Assembly (NCBI GenBank): GCA_020062065.1
Contig: JAGUWZ010000008.1
Span: forward strand, 1-13,646
Reading direction: 5' to 3'
DNA from: Candidatus Omnitrophota bacterium
Lineage (GTDB): Bacteria; Omnitrophota; Gorgyraeia; Gygaellales; Profunditerraquicolaceae
DNA length: 13,646 nucleotides
The position numbers and the translations under genes were made by a program. This document shows positions 6,214 to 12,391 of this stretch, one piece after another. The notes beneath the pieces are model-generated. The model was given only the letters and a program-made list of their open reading frames with translations. It had not been told where the DNA came from and did not search any database. Within the stretch, counting starts at the first letter, position 1. The number at the start of each line of letters is the position of its first letter.

Positions 6214-7431
6214 ATGCCTACATACACTTATAAAGCCCGCGACAGGCAGGGTGAGCTATTGACCGCAACGGTAGAAGCGGAAAATGAACTCTCCGCAGCA
6301 ATGTCTTTGCGTAGCATAGGCTATAGCGTTATCTCTATTGAAGAAGAGGCGCAACTTAAGATTAACCTTGCGGATTTCTGGCAGAAGCTTAAGAAAACTC
6401 ACAAGTCAGAACTTATCTTTTTTAGCCGCCAGCTTTCTTCTCTGCTTAAATCTGGCATCGCCATAACCACTGCCCTTTCCAGCATCGCTGAGCAGACAAA
6501 AAATAAACTCTTGAAAAGCACCATAAATACTGTCTTAAAAGATATTCAGGCAGGAGTTTCATTTTCTGAAGGCCTGGCCAGACATCCGGATATATTTTCT
6601 GATTTATTTGTAAGTATGGTAAAGGTGGGTGAGACCGCCGGCATACTTGATGAGGTTCTGGACAGGCTTGCTCAATTAGGGGCACAGGAATTGGAAGTTA
6701 AGACCCGCATAAAATCAGCAATGACCTATCCTTTAATTTTAGTAACTGTGGCAATAATCATTGTAAGCTTTCTTTTGATAGATATCATACCAAAATTTGT
6801 CGTGGTCTTTGAGACTTATGAGGCGAAGCTTCCTTTAGCCACTCAAATTTTACTGGGGATAAGTTTTTTGCTGCGCCGCCTCTGGCTTTTAGTTATCGCC
6901 GCAGCGGGTATTTTTATATTCTGGTTTAGAAGGTATATAAAGACTGAGAAGGGTAGATACAAGTTTAATTTTTATCTCTTGCGGCTGCCGCTTTTTGGCC
7001 AGTTGTATCTTAAATTAATCGTGGCGCGGTTTTCTTGCACCTTGGGCGCATTGATAAAATCAGGCGTTTCTATATTAGAAGCACTTTCAGTTACCGAAAA
7101 GACTGTGGGAAATTCGGTTATCAGCCGGGTGATTGATAATATCCGCTCTGCCATAACCGAAGGACAGTCCTTAACCGAACCTTTCAAGGCAAGCGGAGTT
7201 TTTCCTCCTACAGTAATTCAGATGGTCTCTTTAGGTGAGAAGAGCGGAAAATTAGACCAGATGCTCACTGAGGTGGCTCAGTTTTACGATCGAGAGGTTG
7301 ATTATACCATAAGAAATATTACCGCTGCCTTAGAGCCATTGCTTTTACTGGCGATGGGCGTGATGGTGGCATTTATCGCGCTCTCTGTGCTTTTACCAAT
7401 ATTCAATTTGATAAAAGTATTTCGTCATTGA
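6214..7431 (+). CDS. pilC: PilC/GspF inner-membrane platform protein
   Basis: Polytopic inner-membrane protein on which the PilB motor acts to push pilin subunits into the fibre. At 405 residues it has the normal family length. The N-terminus MPTYTYKARDRQGELL is typical. It is followed by two tandem GspF domains (about 65-190 and 270-395), recognisable by the paired motifs FFSRQLSSLLKSGIAI with FVSMVKVGETAGILDEVL, and FSCTLGALIKSGVSILEAL with MVSLGEKSGKLDQML. Hydrophobic segments lie at about 170-195, 205-235 and 375-400. The ATG lies two bases after the stop of the preceding gene and lacks a recognisable Shine-Dalgarno, so it probably depends on translational coupling. Nothing appears missing or altered. 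Confidence 0.95.
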   Translation: MPTYTYKARDRQGELLTATVEAENELSAAMSLRSIGYSVISIEEEAQLKINLADFWQKLKKTHKSELIFFSRQLSSLLKSGIAITTALSSIAEQTKNKLLKSTINTVLKDIQAGVSFSEGLARHPDIFSDLFVSMVKVGETAGILDEVLDRLAQLGAQELEVKTRIKSAMTYPLILVTVAIIIVSFLLIDIIPKFVVVFETYEAKLPLATQILLGISFLLRRLWLLVIAAAGIFIFWFRRYIKTEKGRYKFNFYLLRLPLFGQLYLKLIVARFSCTLGALIKSGVSILEALSVTEKTVGNSVISRVIDNIRSAITEGQSLTEPFKASGVFPPTVIQMVSLGEKSGKLDQMLTEVAQFYDREVDYTIRNITAALEPLLLLAMGVMVAFIALSVLLPIFNLIKVFRH

Positions 7432-7447
7432 AAATGGAGCAAATACT

Positions 7448-7915
7448 ATGAAAAGAATAAAATTTAAACGAACCAACGCCTTTACCTTAATTGAACTCTT
7501 GATTGTCATCAGTATCATCGCAATTTTGGCTGCAACGATGATTCCGAATTTCATTGGTTTTGACACAGAAGCGCGCCTCACCGCCACCAAGACCAATCTG
7601 GATACCCTGCGCACCCGCATAACTTTATTCAGGGCAAAGGAGGGAAGGTACCCAAGTAGTCTACAGGAACTTTTAGATACCTACTATCTTGATGTGGGGG
7701 TGAAAAAACCATATCTTACTAAGATTCCTCCTGAGATGATTAGCAGTAAATCGGGTAAGAATGAATTCATTGATATAACTTCTCCTGAAGAACCGATAAC
7801 CAGAGAAGGCGGCTGGGTTTATTATACTGATACTGCAGAAGTGCACATAAATTTAGATGAGTCTTTGGATAGAAAATGGGGAGAATATGAAGGCCAGAAG
7901 CCGATTGATTGGTAG
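7448..7915 (+). CDS. prepilin / major pseudopilin, GspG-PilA type
   Basis: Fibre subunit precursor. A basic leader (MKRIKFKRTNA, 11 residues) precedes the type III signal FTLIELLIVISIIAILAATMIPNF, with Glu at +5 of the mature protein and the membrane helix that becomes the fibre core. Prepilin peptidase should cut between A11 and F12 and methylate F12; the usual residue before the cut is Gly, here Ala, which is tolerated in some pilins. The globular part has LRTRITLFRAKEGRYPSSLQEL, common to GspG-type pseudopilins, and ends with GGWVYYTDTAEVHINLDE. The peptidase that would process it is not in the window. Shine-Dalgarno GGAG lies at 7435-7438. The leader codons contain ACGAACCAACG, the same octamer that forms arrays elsewhere. 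Confidence 0.9.
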   Translation: MKRIKFKRTNAFTLIELLIVISIIAILAATMIPNFIGFDTEARLTATKTNLDTLRTRITLFRAKEGRYPSSLQELLDTYYLDVGVKKPYLTKIPPEMISSKSGKNEFIDITSPEEPITREGGWVYYTDTAEVHINLDESLDRKWGEYEGQKPIDW

Positions 7916-8255
7916 GAATGGCGCGGTTTTAATCACAACCATAATCATCCTCGCTTTTCTGGTAGCTTTAGGGATGAGCCTGATTGCTTTTTTATTCTCA
8001 CGCACTGCTTATTCCCAGATGCAATTAGACAGGCTAAAGAGCCTCTATCTGGCTGAGGCAGGCATCTCCAAAGCGCTCTGGGAATTAAGATTTGATATTG
8101 ATCCTGATGGTGATGGCCAGGGGAATATCCCGAAGAAAAAATTAGGCGATGGATTTTTTTGGGCAAGGCATAATTTTCAAACCTCTACCCTGACCGGAAC
8201 AGGTGAGGTTAATAAAGCCAGGCGCGTAGTGCAGATAAAGTACTCAGCAATCTAA
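7887..8255 (+). CDS. PilX/GspK-like minor pilin-type membrane protein
   Basis: A 122-residue protein from the ATG at 7887, preceded by GGGGAG at 7878-7883; an in-frame ATG at 7857 lies deeper in the prepilin gene and would only add ten residues unlike the family. The N-terminus MKARSRLIGRNGAVLITTIIILAFLVALGMSLIAF is a pilin-like membrane helix without the +5 Glu. It is followed by LKSLYLAEAGISKALWELR, the segment typical of PilX/GspK-type minor pilins. A short C-terminal beta-rich part includes DIDPDGDGQGN, possibly a calcium-binding loop. It overlaps the prepilin gene by 29 bases. It would serve as a tip or initiation subunit; proper GspK is much longer, so PilX-like is the safer name. Confidence 0.75.
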   Translation: MKARSRLIGRNGAVLITTIIILAFLVALGMSLIAFLFSRTAYSQMQLDRLKSLYLAEAGISKALWELRFDIDPDGDGQGNIPKKKLGDGFFWARHNFQTSTLTGTGEVNKARRVVQIKYSAI

Positions 8256-8282
8256 AGTCAGATGTCAGAAGTGAGGTAATGC
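8255..8282. other. spacer with degenerate GTCAGA repeats before pilB
   Basis: The gap contains AGTCAGATGTCAGAAGT, an imperfect direct repeat, and then the pilB Shine-Dalgarno GAGG at 8273-8276, six bases from the ATG. Nothing else is visible. Confidence 0.4.
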
Positions 8283-9992
8283 ATGGCAGAAGAGCGTAAA
8301 CTAATCGGCGAATATTTATTGGAGAAAGGCGTAATCACTGAAGACCAGCTTAAAGAAGCGTTCAAGGAGGTTGAGCGGACTAACCGTAAAATTGGCGAGA
8401 TCCTGGTAAGACGCGGATTTGCCAGAGAGGAAGATATTGCCCGCGCCCTTTCTGAGCAGTTAGGTTTCACCTTTGTGGATTTGTCTACCTATCAAATAGA
8501 AACCGAAGCAACTCAACTTATCCCTAAAGATTGTGCCTTAAGACTAAAGGCTATTCCCATATTTAAGGTGGGAGATTCTTTAAAGGTGGCAATGACCAAT
8601 CCTCTGGATATAGCTGCCATAGATGAACTCAGCTGTTTGAGCGGCGGTTTGCGCATAAAACCTGTTCTTGCTACACCCACAGGTATAAAAGAGGCGATTG
8701 CCAGGTTCTATGGAATCATAGAACCGCTAACAGGTTTTGGGGAACGTATCCCGTATTCCGAAACCCCTATCCCGAAACCCGAAGGAGAACCTTCTAAACT
8801 CGTTCAGGAAGCATCCCAAGCACCGGTGATAAAACTTGTAAACCAATTAATAGAGGAGGCAGTGAAATCCGGCGCCAGCGACATCCACTTAGAGCCGCAG
8901 GAAGATGGTTTTTATTGCCGCCTGCGCATAGATGGGGTATTGCATGAAACCGAGCCACCGGCCAAAAAACTTCAACTGGCGGTCATCTCGCGCCTAAAAA
9001 TTATGGCGGAAATGGACATTGCTCAAAGCAGGCTTCCGCAGGATGGCCGCATCCAGACAAAGGTCTTAGGTAGAGACATAGATTTAAGAGTAGCCACTTT
9101 TCCCACCATATATGGAGAACACGTCTCTATCCGCATATTGGATAAAACACAGGGAATAGTAGAATTAGAAGAATTAGGGTTTCAGGAAGATACCCTCAAA
9201 AAATTTAAGGAGATTATCTATAAGCCCTACGGCATTATCCTGGTAACCGGGCCTACGGGTTCAGGTAAGACCACTACCCTTTATGCAGTCTTAAATACGA
9301 TAAATGACTTAAAGAAAAATATCATTACCTTAGAAGACCCGGTTGAATATACTATTGCGCGCATACATCAATCGCAGGTCAACATTAGAGCAGGCCTTAC
9401 CTTTGCTACCGGCCTGCGCTCTATTGTGCGGCTTGACCCGGACATAATTATGATTGGCGAAATCAGGGATAAAGAGACCGCGGATATTGCCATCCATTCC
9501 AGTCTTACCGGCCATCTTGTATTTTCTACTTTGCATACCAATGATGCCCCTTCAGCAGCTACTCGCTTGATTGACATCGGAGTTGAGCCATATCTGGTTG
9601 CCTCTTCATTAGCCGGAGTTTTAGCCCAACGCTTAGTGCGTAAACTCTGCCCGAAATGTAAAAAGGAATATAAACCGAGTAGAGAAGAAATTGAGAGCAT
9701 CAACGAATCAGCGAATAAACGTATAGACGAACTAACGAACAAACAGCTCTACAAACCCACCGGGTGCAATGACTGCCGCAACACCGGCTATAAAGGAAGA
9801 ACCGGTATCTTTGAACTCTTAATCCCTGATAATGGGATAAACGAACTTATTATTAAGAAAGCCCCTAGCCATCAAATAAGAGATGCTGCCTGCCAGCAAG
9901 GAATGAAGACCCTGCGCCAGGATGGTTTCCAGAAAGTCCTGCAGGGCATAACCTCTCTTTCCGAAGTCCTCTCGGTTACCAAGGAGGCATAA
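8283..9992 (+). CDS. pilB: PilB/GspE assembly ATPase
   Basis: Hexameric cytoplasmic motor that drives fibre extension. An N-terminal MshEN/GspE-N region covers about residues 1-145 (IGEYLLEKGVITEDQL, LSEQLGFTFVDL); in MshE this type of domain binds c-di-GMP, a possible input here. A proline-rich linker (about 155-175) is encoded by short repeats. The ATPase core shows ASDIHLEP, then LRIDGVLHE, then SRLPQDGRI. Walker A is GPTGSGKTT (323-331, K329), the Walker B region is LDPDIIMIGEIRD ending at D396, and the His box is TGHLVFSTLHTND. A zinc-binding C4 site follows (C456, C459, C495, C498). The loop between the two cysteine pairs is made of an 8-bp repeat array. The length of 569 residues is normal. 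Its stop is followed with no gap by the kinase ATG. GspE and PilB cannot be separated on sequence alone. Confidence 0.95.
   Translation: MAEERKLIGEYLLEKGVITEDQLKEAFKEVERTNRKIGEILVRRGFAREEDIARALSEQLGFTFVDLSTYQIETEATQLIPKDCALRLKAIPIFKVGDSLKVAMTNPLDIAAIDELSCLSGGLRIKPVLATPTGIKEAIARFYGIIEPLTGFGERIPYSETPIPKPEGEPSKLVQEASQAPVIKLVNQLIEEAVKSGASDIHLEPQEDGFYCRLRIDGVLHETEPPAKKLQLAVISRLKIMAEMDIAQSRLPQDGRIQTKVLGRDIDLRVATFPTIYGEHVSIRILDKTQGIVELEELGFQEDTLKKFKEIIYKPYGIILVTGPTGSGKTTTLYAVLNTINDLKKNIITLEDPVEYTIARIHQSQVNIRAGLTFATGLRSIVRLDPDIIMIGEIRDKETADIAIHSSLTGHLVFSTLHTNDAPSAATRLIDIGVEPYLVASSLAGVLAQRLVRKLCPKCKKEYKPSREEIESINESANKRIDELTNKQLYKPTGCNDCRNTGYKGRTGIFELLIPDNGINELIIKKAPSHQIRDAACQQGMKTLRQDGFQKVLQGITSLSEVLSVTKEA
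8747..8785 (+). repeat. degenerate TCCCGAAACCC-type repeats in the pilB linker
   Basis: TATCCCG, TATTCCGAAACCC and TATCCCGAAACCC follow one another and encode PYSETPIPKPEG between the N-terminal domain and the ATPase core of PilB. Related GGATACCCC/ATACCC sequence closes the window at 13616-13646. Confidence 0.55.
9703..9742 (+). repeat. degenerate 8-bp array inside the pilB zinc-site loop
   Basis: Five octamers in unbroken register are visible: ACGAATCA, GCGAATAA, ACGTATAG, ACGAACTA and ACGAACAA. They encode NESANKRIDELTNK in the loop between the two CxxC pairs. They match the ACGAACCA family of the neighbouring genes but have drifted. Confidence 0.8.
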
Positions 9993-11870
9993 ATGCCCTG
10001 TGCTTTAAAGGCCGCCAAACGCCATAAACTCAAAAAACTCAACGCACTTTCCGTAATTTCCCGCCTCAATAACATTGTCATTCCAATGCAGGACTATGAT
10101 AAGGTTGTCAAGGATGTAATTAGCCTTTTAAGAAAAAACTTTAAATATGATAAGCTGAAGCTTTTGCTTTTGGGTGAAGACAAACCTGAAGAGATAATAG
10201 ACGAACCTGACAAGTCAACGAACCAACGAACCAACGAGCAAACGGATAAATGGATAAATGAACTCAAAGTCCGCTGTAAAATCCGCGGCAAGACCAAAGC
10301 AGTAGTCACTCTCTATTTAAACGAACCAACGAACCAACGAACCAACGAACCAACCGCGTTCGGCAGCTGGCCAAGAGACTCTATTACCCGGATCTGCCGC
10401 CAGGCAGGAGTAGTCATTGAGGACGCCCGGCTTTTTCGTGATTTGCAAGAGGAGCGCAACAAAATCAACGCAGTCATTCAGTCCGCGGCTGAGGGGATTG
10501 TCGTAGTTGATGAAAATAACGAAGTAGTTTTGATAAATTCGCAGACCCGCTCAATGCTGGGGCTCTCTGCCAATCACCGCATCCCCCGCGCCTTCATAGA
10601 TTTTGTCATCATTCCCCTTAAAAATGAATTAATCAAACAAAATAGAGAATTACTCTTTAAAGAATTAGACCTAACCACACCCCTTAAAATATCTTTGCGT
10701 ATAGGGATTGCCTGGATGCGCGATTATAGGAGAAAAAAGATAGGAGTTGTGGTTTTATTTCAGGATGTATCCAAGGAAAAAGAGGTGGGACGCCTCAAAA
10801 ATGAATTTATCTCTACTGTAAGCCATGAACTGCGTACCCCCCTGACAACAATGAAAGAGTTTGTCTCGATTGTCTCTGACGGCATTGCCGGCCCAGTAAC
10901 TTCTGACCAAAAGGAATATTTAAATATTATAATGTCCAATATGAACCGCCTGGCGAGGATGATAAATGATTTATTGGATATCTCTAAATTGGAAGCTGGC
11001 AGGATGGAACTAAGGAAGAGGTTGGTTGACCTGCTGCTTTTAATCAAAGACCAACTCGCCACATTTCGTGCCGAGGCAGAAAATAAAAAGATCTCCTTAT
11101 GCCCCGAACTGCCTTTAAAATTACCCCAGCTCTATATTGACTCAGACCGCATTGCCCAGGTCCTGGTAAACCTCATCGGCAATGCCTTAAAGTTCACGCC
11201 CGCAGGAGGAAAGGTAACGGTTAAGGCAGGAGAATTAGATGAGAGTATACAGATAGAGGTTATTGACACAGGCGTAGGTATTACCAAGGAAAACTTCTCC
11301 AAACTCTTTGACCGCTTCCAGCAGATAGACAGGAAGTCCGGTCCCGGAGCCAAAGGCACAGGCTTAGGATTAGCCATATCCAAATCCATAGTTGAACTGC
11401 ATAAAGGAAAAATCTGGGTAGAGTCAGAAATTGGCAAAGGTTCAAGATTCATTTTTACTTTACCCAAGATAGAAGAAGAGTCATATTTTTACGATTGTAT
11501 TACCGATGGCATAAAAAGGGCAAGAGATAATACTACGGCGTTTTCTTTGATTGTCTTTGGAGTTGAGGAGGGACTTAAAGACTTCTTGCCCGATATAGAG
11601 GCATTGTTAAAGAAGTCGGTGCGCCAGGCAATAGATATGGTGTTACGTTTCCAGAAAGGTTCAAAAATTGCCATTCTCTGCGAGAATGGAAAGGAGACCC
11701 TGCCTGCATTTATAGAGCGGTTGAAGGGAATAGTTGAAAGAGATGAATCATTAGCGTCAAGGTGTCAAGGTGTCAAGGTGTCATTGAGGAGCGGCTTTGC
11801 CTCTTATCCTGATGACGGCCAAACCGCGAAAGAGCTGGTGGAGAAGGCAGTCAGCTCGTTAACCCGTTAA
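9993..11870 (+). CDS. GAF-PAS hybrid sensor histidine kinase with degenerate GGDEF-like C-terminus
   Basis: Soluble sensor kinase of 625 residues without membrane segments. A GAF-like region (about 15-155) is interrupted by two octamer-encoded stretches (KSTNQRTNEQTDKW and LNEPTNQRTNEPT). Next comes a PAS domain (about 160-265, NAVIQSAAEGIVVVDENNEVVLIN). HisKA follows with phosphoacceptor H278 in SHELRTPL, then HATPase_c with N397 (NLIGNALKF), DTGVGI (D425) and GTGLGLAI (G455-G459). The catalytic residues are all present. The last 130 residues resemble a GGDEF domain (AIDMVLRFQKGSKIAIL, then VSLRSGFASYPDDGQTAKELVEKA), but the GGDEF signature is replaced by QKGSK, so cyclase activity is not expected. 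AAGGAGG lies at 9981-9987, five bases before the ATG, and pilB ends at 9992, so it is coupled to the motor gene. The last codons and stop come from an octamer repeat. Confidence 0.92.
   Translation: MPCALKAAKRHKLKKLNALSVISRLNNIVIPMQDYDKVVKDVISLLRKNFKYDKLKLLLLGEDKPEEIIDEPDKSTNQRTNEQTDKWINELKVRCKIRGKTKAVVTLYLNEPTNQRTNEPTAFGSWPRDSITRICRQAGVVIEDARLFRDLQEERNKINAVIQSAAEGIVVVDENNEVVLINSQTRSMLGLSANHRIPRAFIDFVIIPLKNELIKQNRELLFKELDLTTPLKISLRIGIAWMRDYRRKKIGVVVLFQDVSKEKEVGRLKNEFISTVSHELRTPLTTMKEFVSIVSDGIAGPVTSDQKEYLNIIMSNMNRLARMINDLLDISKLEAGRMELRKRLVDLLLLIKDQLATFRAEAENKKISLCPELPLKLPQLYIDSDRIAQVLVNLIGNALKFTPAGGKVTVKAGELDESIQIEVIDTGVGITKENFSKLFDRFQQIDRKSGPGAKGTGLGLAISKSIVELHKGKIWVESEIGKGSRFIFTLPKIEEESYFYDCITDGIKRARDNTTAFSLIVFGVEEGLKDFLPDIEALLKKSVRQAIDMVLRFQKGSKIAILCENGKETLPAFIERLKGIVERDESLASRCQGVKVSLRSGFASYPDDGQTAKELVEKAVSSLTR
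10218..10257 (+). repeat. 8-bp array 1 inside the kinase gene
   Basis: The units ACGAACCA, ACGAACCA, ACGAGCAA, ACGGATAA and ATGGATAA are in register and encode part of the loop TNQRTNEQTDKWIN in the GAF-like region. The two exact units are identical to those of the secretin gene. Confidence 0.9.
10321..10354 (+). repeat. 8-bp array 2 inside the kinase gene
   Basis: ACGAACCA is repeated four times perfectly with a partial fifth unit. It encodes NEPTNQRTNEPT about 25 residues after the first array and has the same octapeptide product as the secretin array. Confidence 0.95.
11756..11783 (+). repeat. GTCAAGGT 8-bp array near the 3' end of the kinase gene
   Basis: There are three exact copies of GTCAAGGT plus GTCA. 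They encode SRCQGVKVS, which leads into the strand preceding SGFASYPDDG in the GGDEF-like domain. The unit sequence is unrelated to ACGAACCA but has the same 8-base period. Confidence 0.9.
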
Positions 11871-11926
11871 CCCGTTAGTTCGTTCAACGAATAAACGGTT
11901 CAACGAATAAACGGATCAACGAACCA
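11857..11926. repeat. 8-bp array across the kinase stop codon and the kinase-regulator gap
   Basis: CGTTAACC, CGTTAACC, CGTTAGTT and CGTTCA are followed by ACGAATAA, ACGGTTCA, ACGAATAA, ACGGATCA and ACGAACCA. The array begins in the last codons of the kinase, supplies its TAA at 11868-11870 and fills most of the 83-base gap to the response regulator. The units switch from CGTT-type to ACG-type half way, producing an inverted repeat. Confidence 0.85.
11870..11900 (+). other. near-perfect inverted repeat between kinase and regulator genes
   Basis: Bases 11870-11884 pair with 11886-11900 around C11885: 15 positions with one A-A mismatch and one G-T wobble. It starts at the last base of the kinase stop codon. 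No T run follows, so it is not a standard terminator. As RNA the innermost pairs would open into a loop, leaving a stem of about a dozen pairs that could affect mRNA stability between the two genes. Confidence 0.6.
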
Positions 11927-11953
11927 ATTACAACTTAAGAGGATGATTTAAAT

Positions 11954-12316
11954 ATGTCTAAAAAGATTTTAATCATTGACGATGAGCCACAGTTGGTAGA
12001 GTCCCTCGCTGTGCGTCTTAAGGCATCCGGCTATATGATTCAAACCGCAGCCGATGGCGTAAGCGGGATAAACAAATTTAAAGAGGAGCTGCCGGATTTG
12101 GTAATACTGGACATTATGATGCCCGGGCTATCCGGTTTGGATGTTTTGAAAGAGTTAAAACAGATAAACTCTGATGTGCCGGTGATTATGCTTACTGCCT
12201 ACGGAACCTCGCAGTCAGCAGTTGAGGCCCTGTGCCTCGGAGCTTACGACCATTTAGCCAAGCCATTTAATACCGAAACGCTTTTGGAGATGATAAAGAA
12301 GGCGTTAATTCGTTAA
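11954..12316 (+). CDS. CheY-like single-domain response regulator
   Basis: A 120-residue receiver domain with no output domain. All functional residues are present: the acidic pocket D9-D10, phosphoacceptor D53 in LDIMMPGLSG, T81 in MLTAYG and K103 in AKPF. It probably receives phosphate from the kinase just upstream and acts by protein contact, for example on the pilus motor or the ParA-like positioning system, rather than by binding DNA (inference). The start is preceded by AAGAGGAT at 11937-11944, about nine bases before the ATG. The last residues (LIR) and the stop codon are contributed by CGTTAATT/CGTTAACT, as at the end of the kinase. No other gene of the operon follows. Confidence 0.93.
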   Translation: MSKKILIIDDEPQLVESLAVRLKASGYMIQTAADGVSGINKFKEELPDLVILDIMMPGLSGLDVLKELKQINSDVPVIMLTAYGTSQSAVEALCLGAYDHLAKPFNTETLLEMIKKALIR

Positions 12317-12318
12317 CT
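12303..12318. repeat. two octamer units at the 3' end of the response regulator gene
   Basis: CGTTAATT and CGTTAACT encode the last residues and the TAA (12314-12316) of the response regulator. They are the same CGTTAAYY type as at 3003 and 11857. Confidence 0.7.
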
Positions 12319-12321
12319 ATG

Positions 12322-12338
12322 TACACCCATTAGGTGTA
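12322..12338. promoter_or_regulatory. inverted repeat before the DUF4143 gene promoter
   Basis: TACACC (12322-12327) and GGTGTA (12333-12338) flank CATTA. It lies six bases after the response regulator stop and 16 bases before the -35 box. A T run (12346-12350) begins eight bases after the stem. It could be an operator for the promoter or a weak terminator of the operon. Confidence 0.4.
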
Positions 12339-12354
12339 ATAGATTATTTTTCAC

Positions 12355-12382
12355 TTGACAAATACAAAAAATCAGATATTAT
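12355..12382 (+). promoter_or_regulatory. sigma70-type promoter giving a nearly leaderless mRNA
   Basis: A perfect -35 TTGACA (12355-12360), a 16-base spacer and -10 TATTAT (12377-12382, five of six consensus). Transcription would start around 12389-12390, only two or three bases before the ATG at 12392, and no Shine-Dalgarno is present. This is the only strong promoter I can see in the window. Confidence 0.75.
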
Positions 12383-12391
12383 GTATTTAAT

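Noticed and set aside
7857..7886. Earlier ATG (7857) as the start of the PilX-like protein
   Set aside because: It would add ten residues unlike the family and has no Shine-Dalgarno, whereas ATG 7887 has GGGGAG just upstream and gives a normal pilin-like N-terminus.
165..12316. Insertion sequence, phage or integron as the carrier of the pilus genes
   Set aside because: No transposase, integrase, terminal inverted repeats or target duplications are present. Gene order and overlaps are those of a resident operon.
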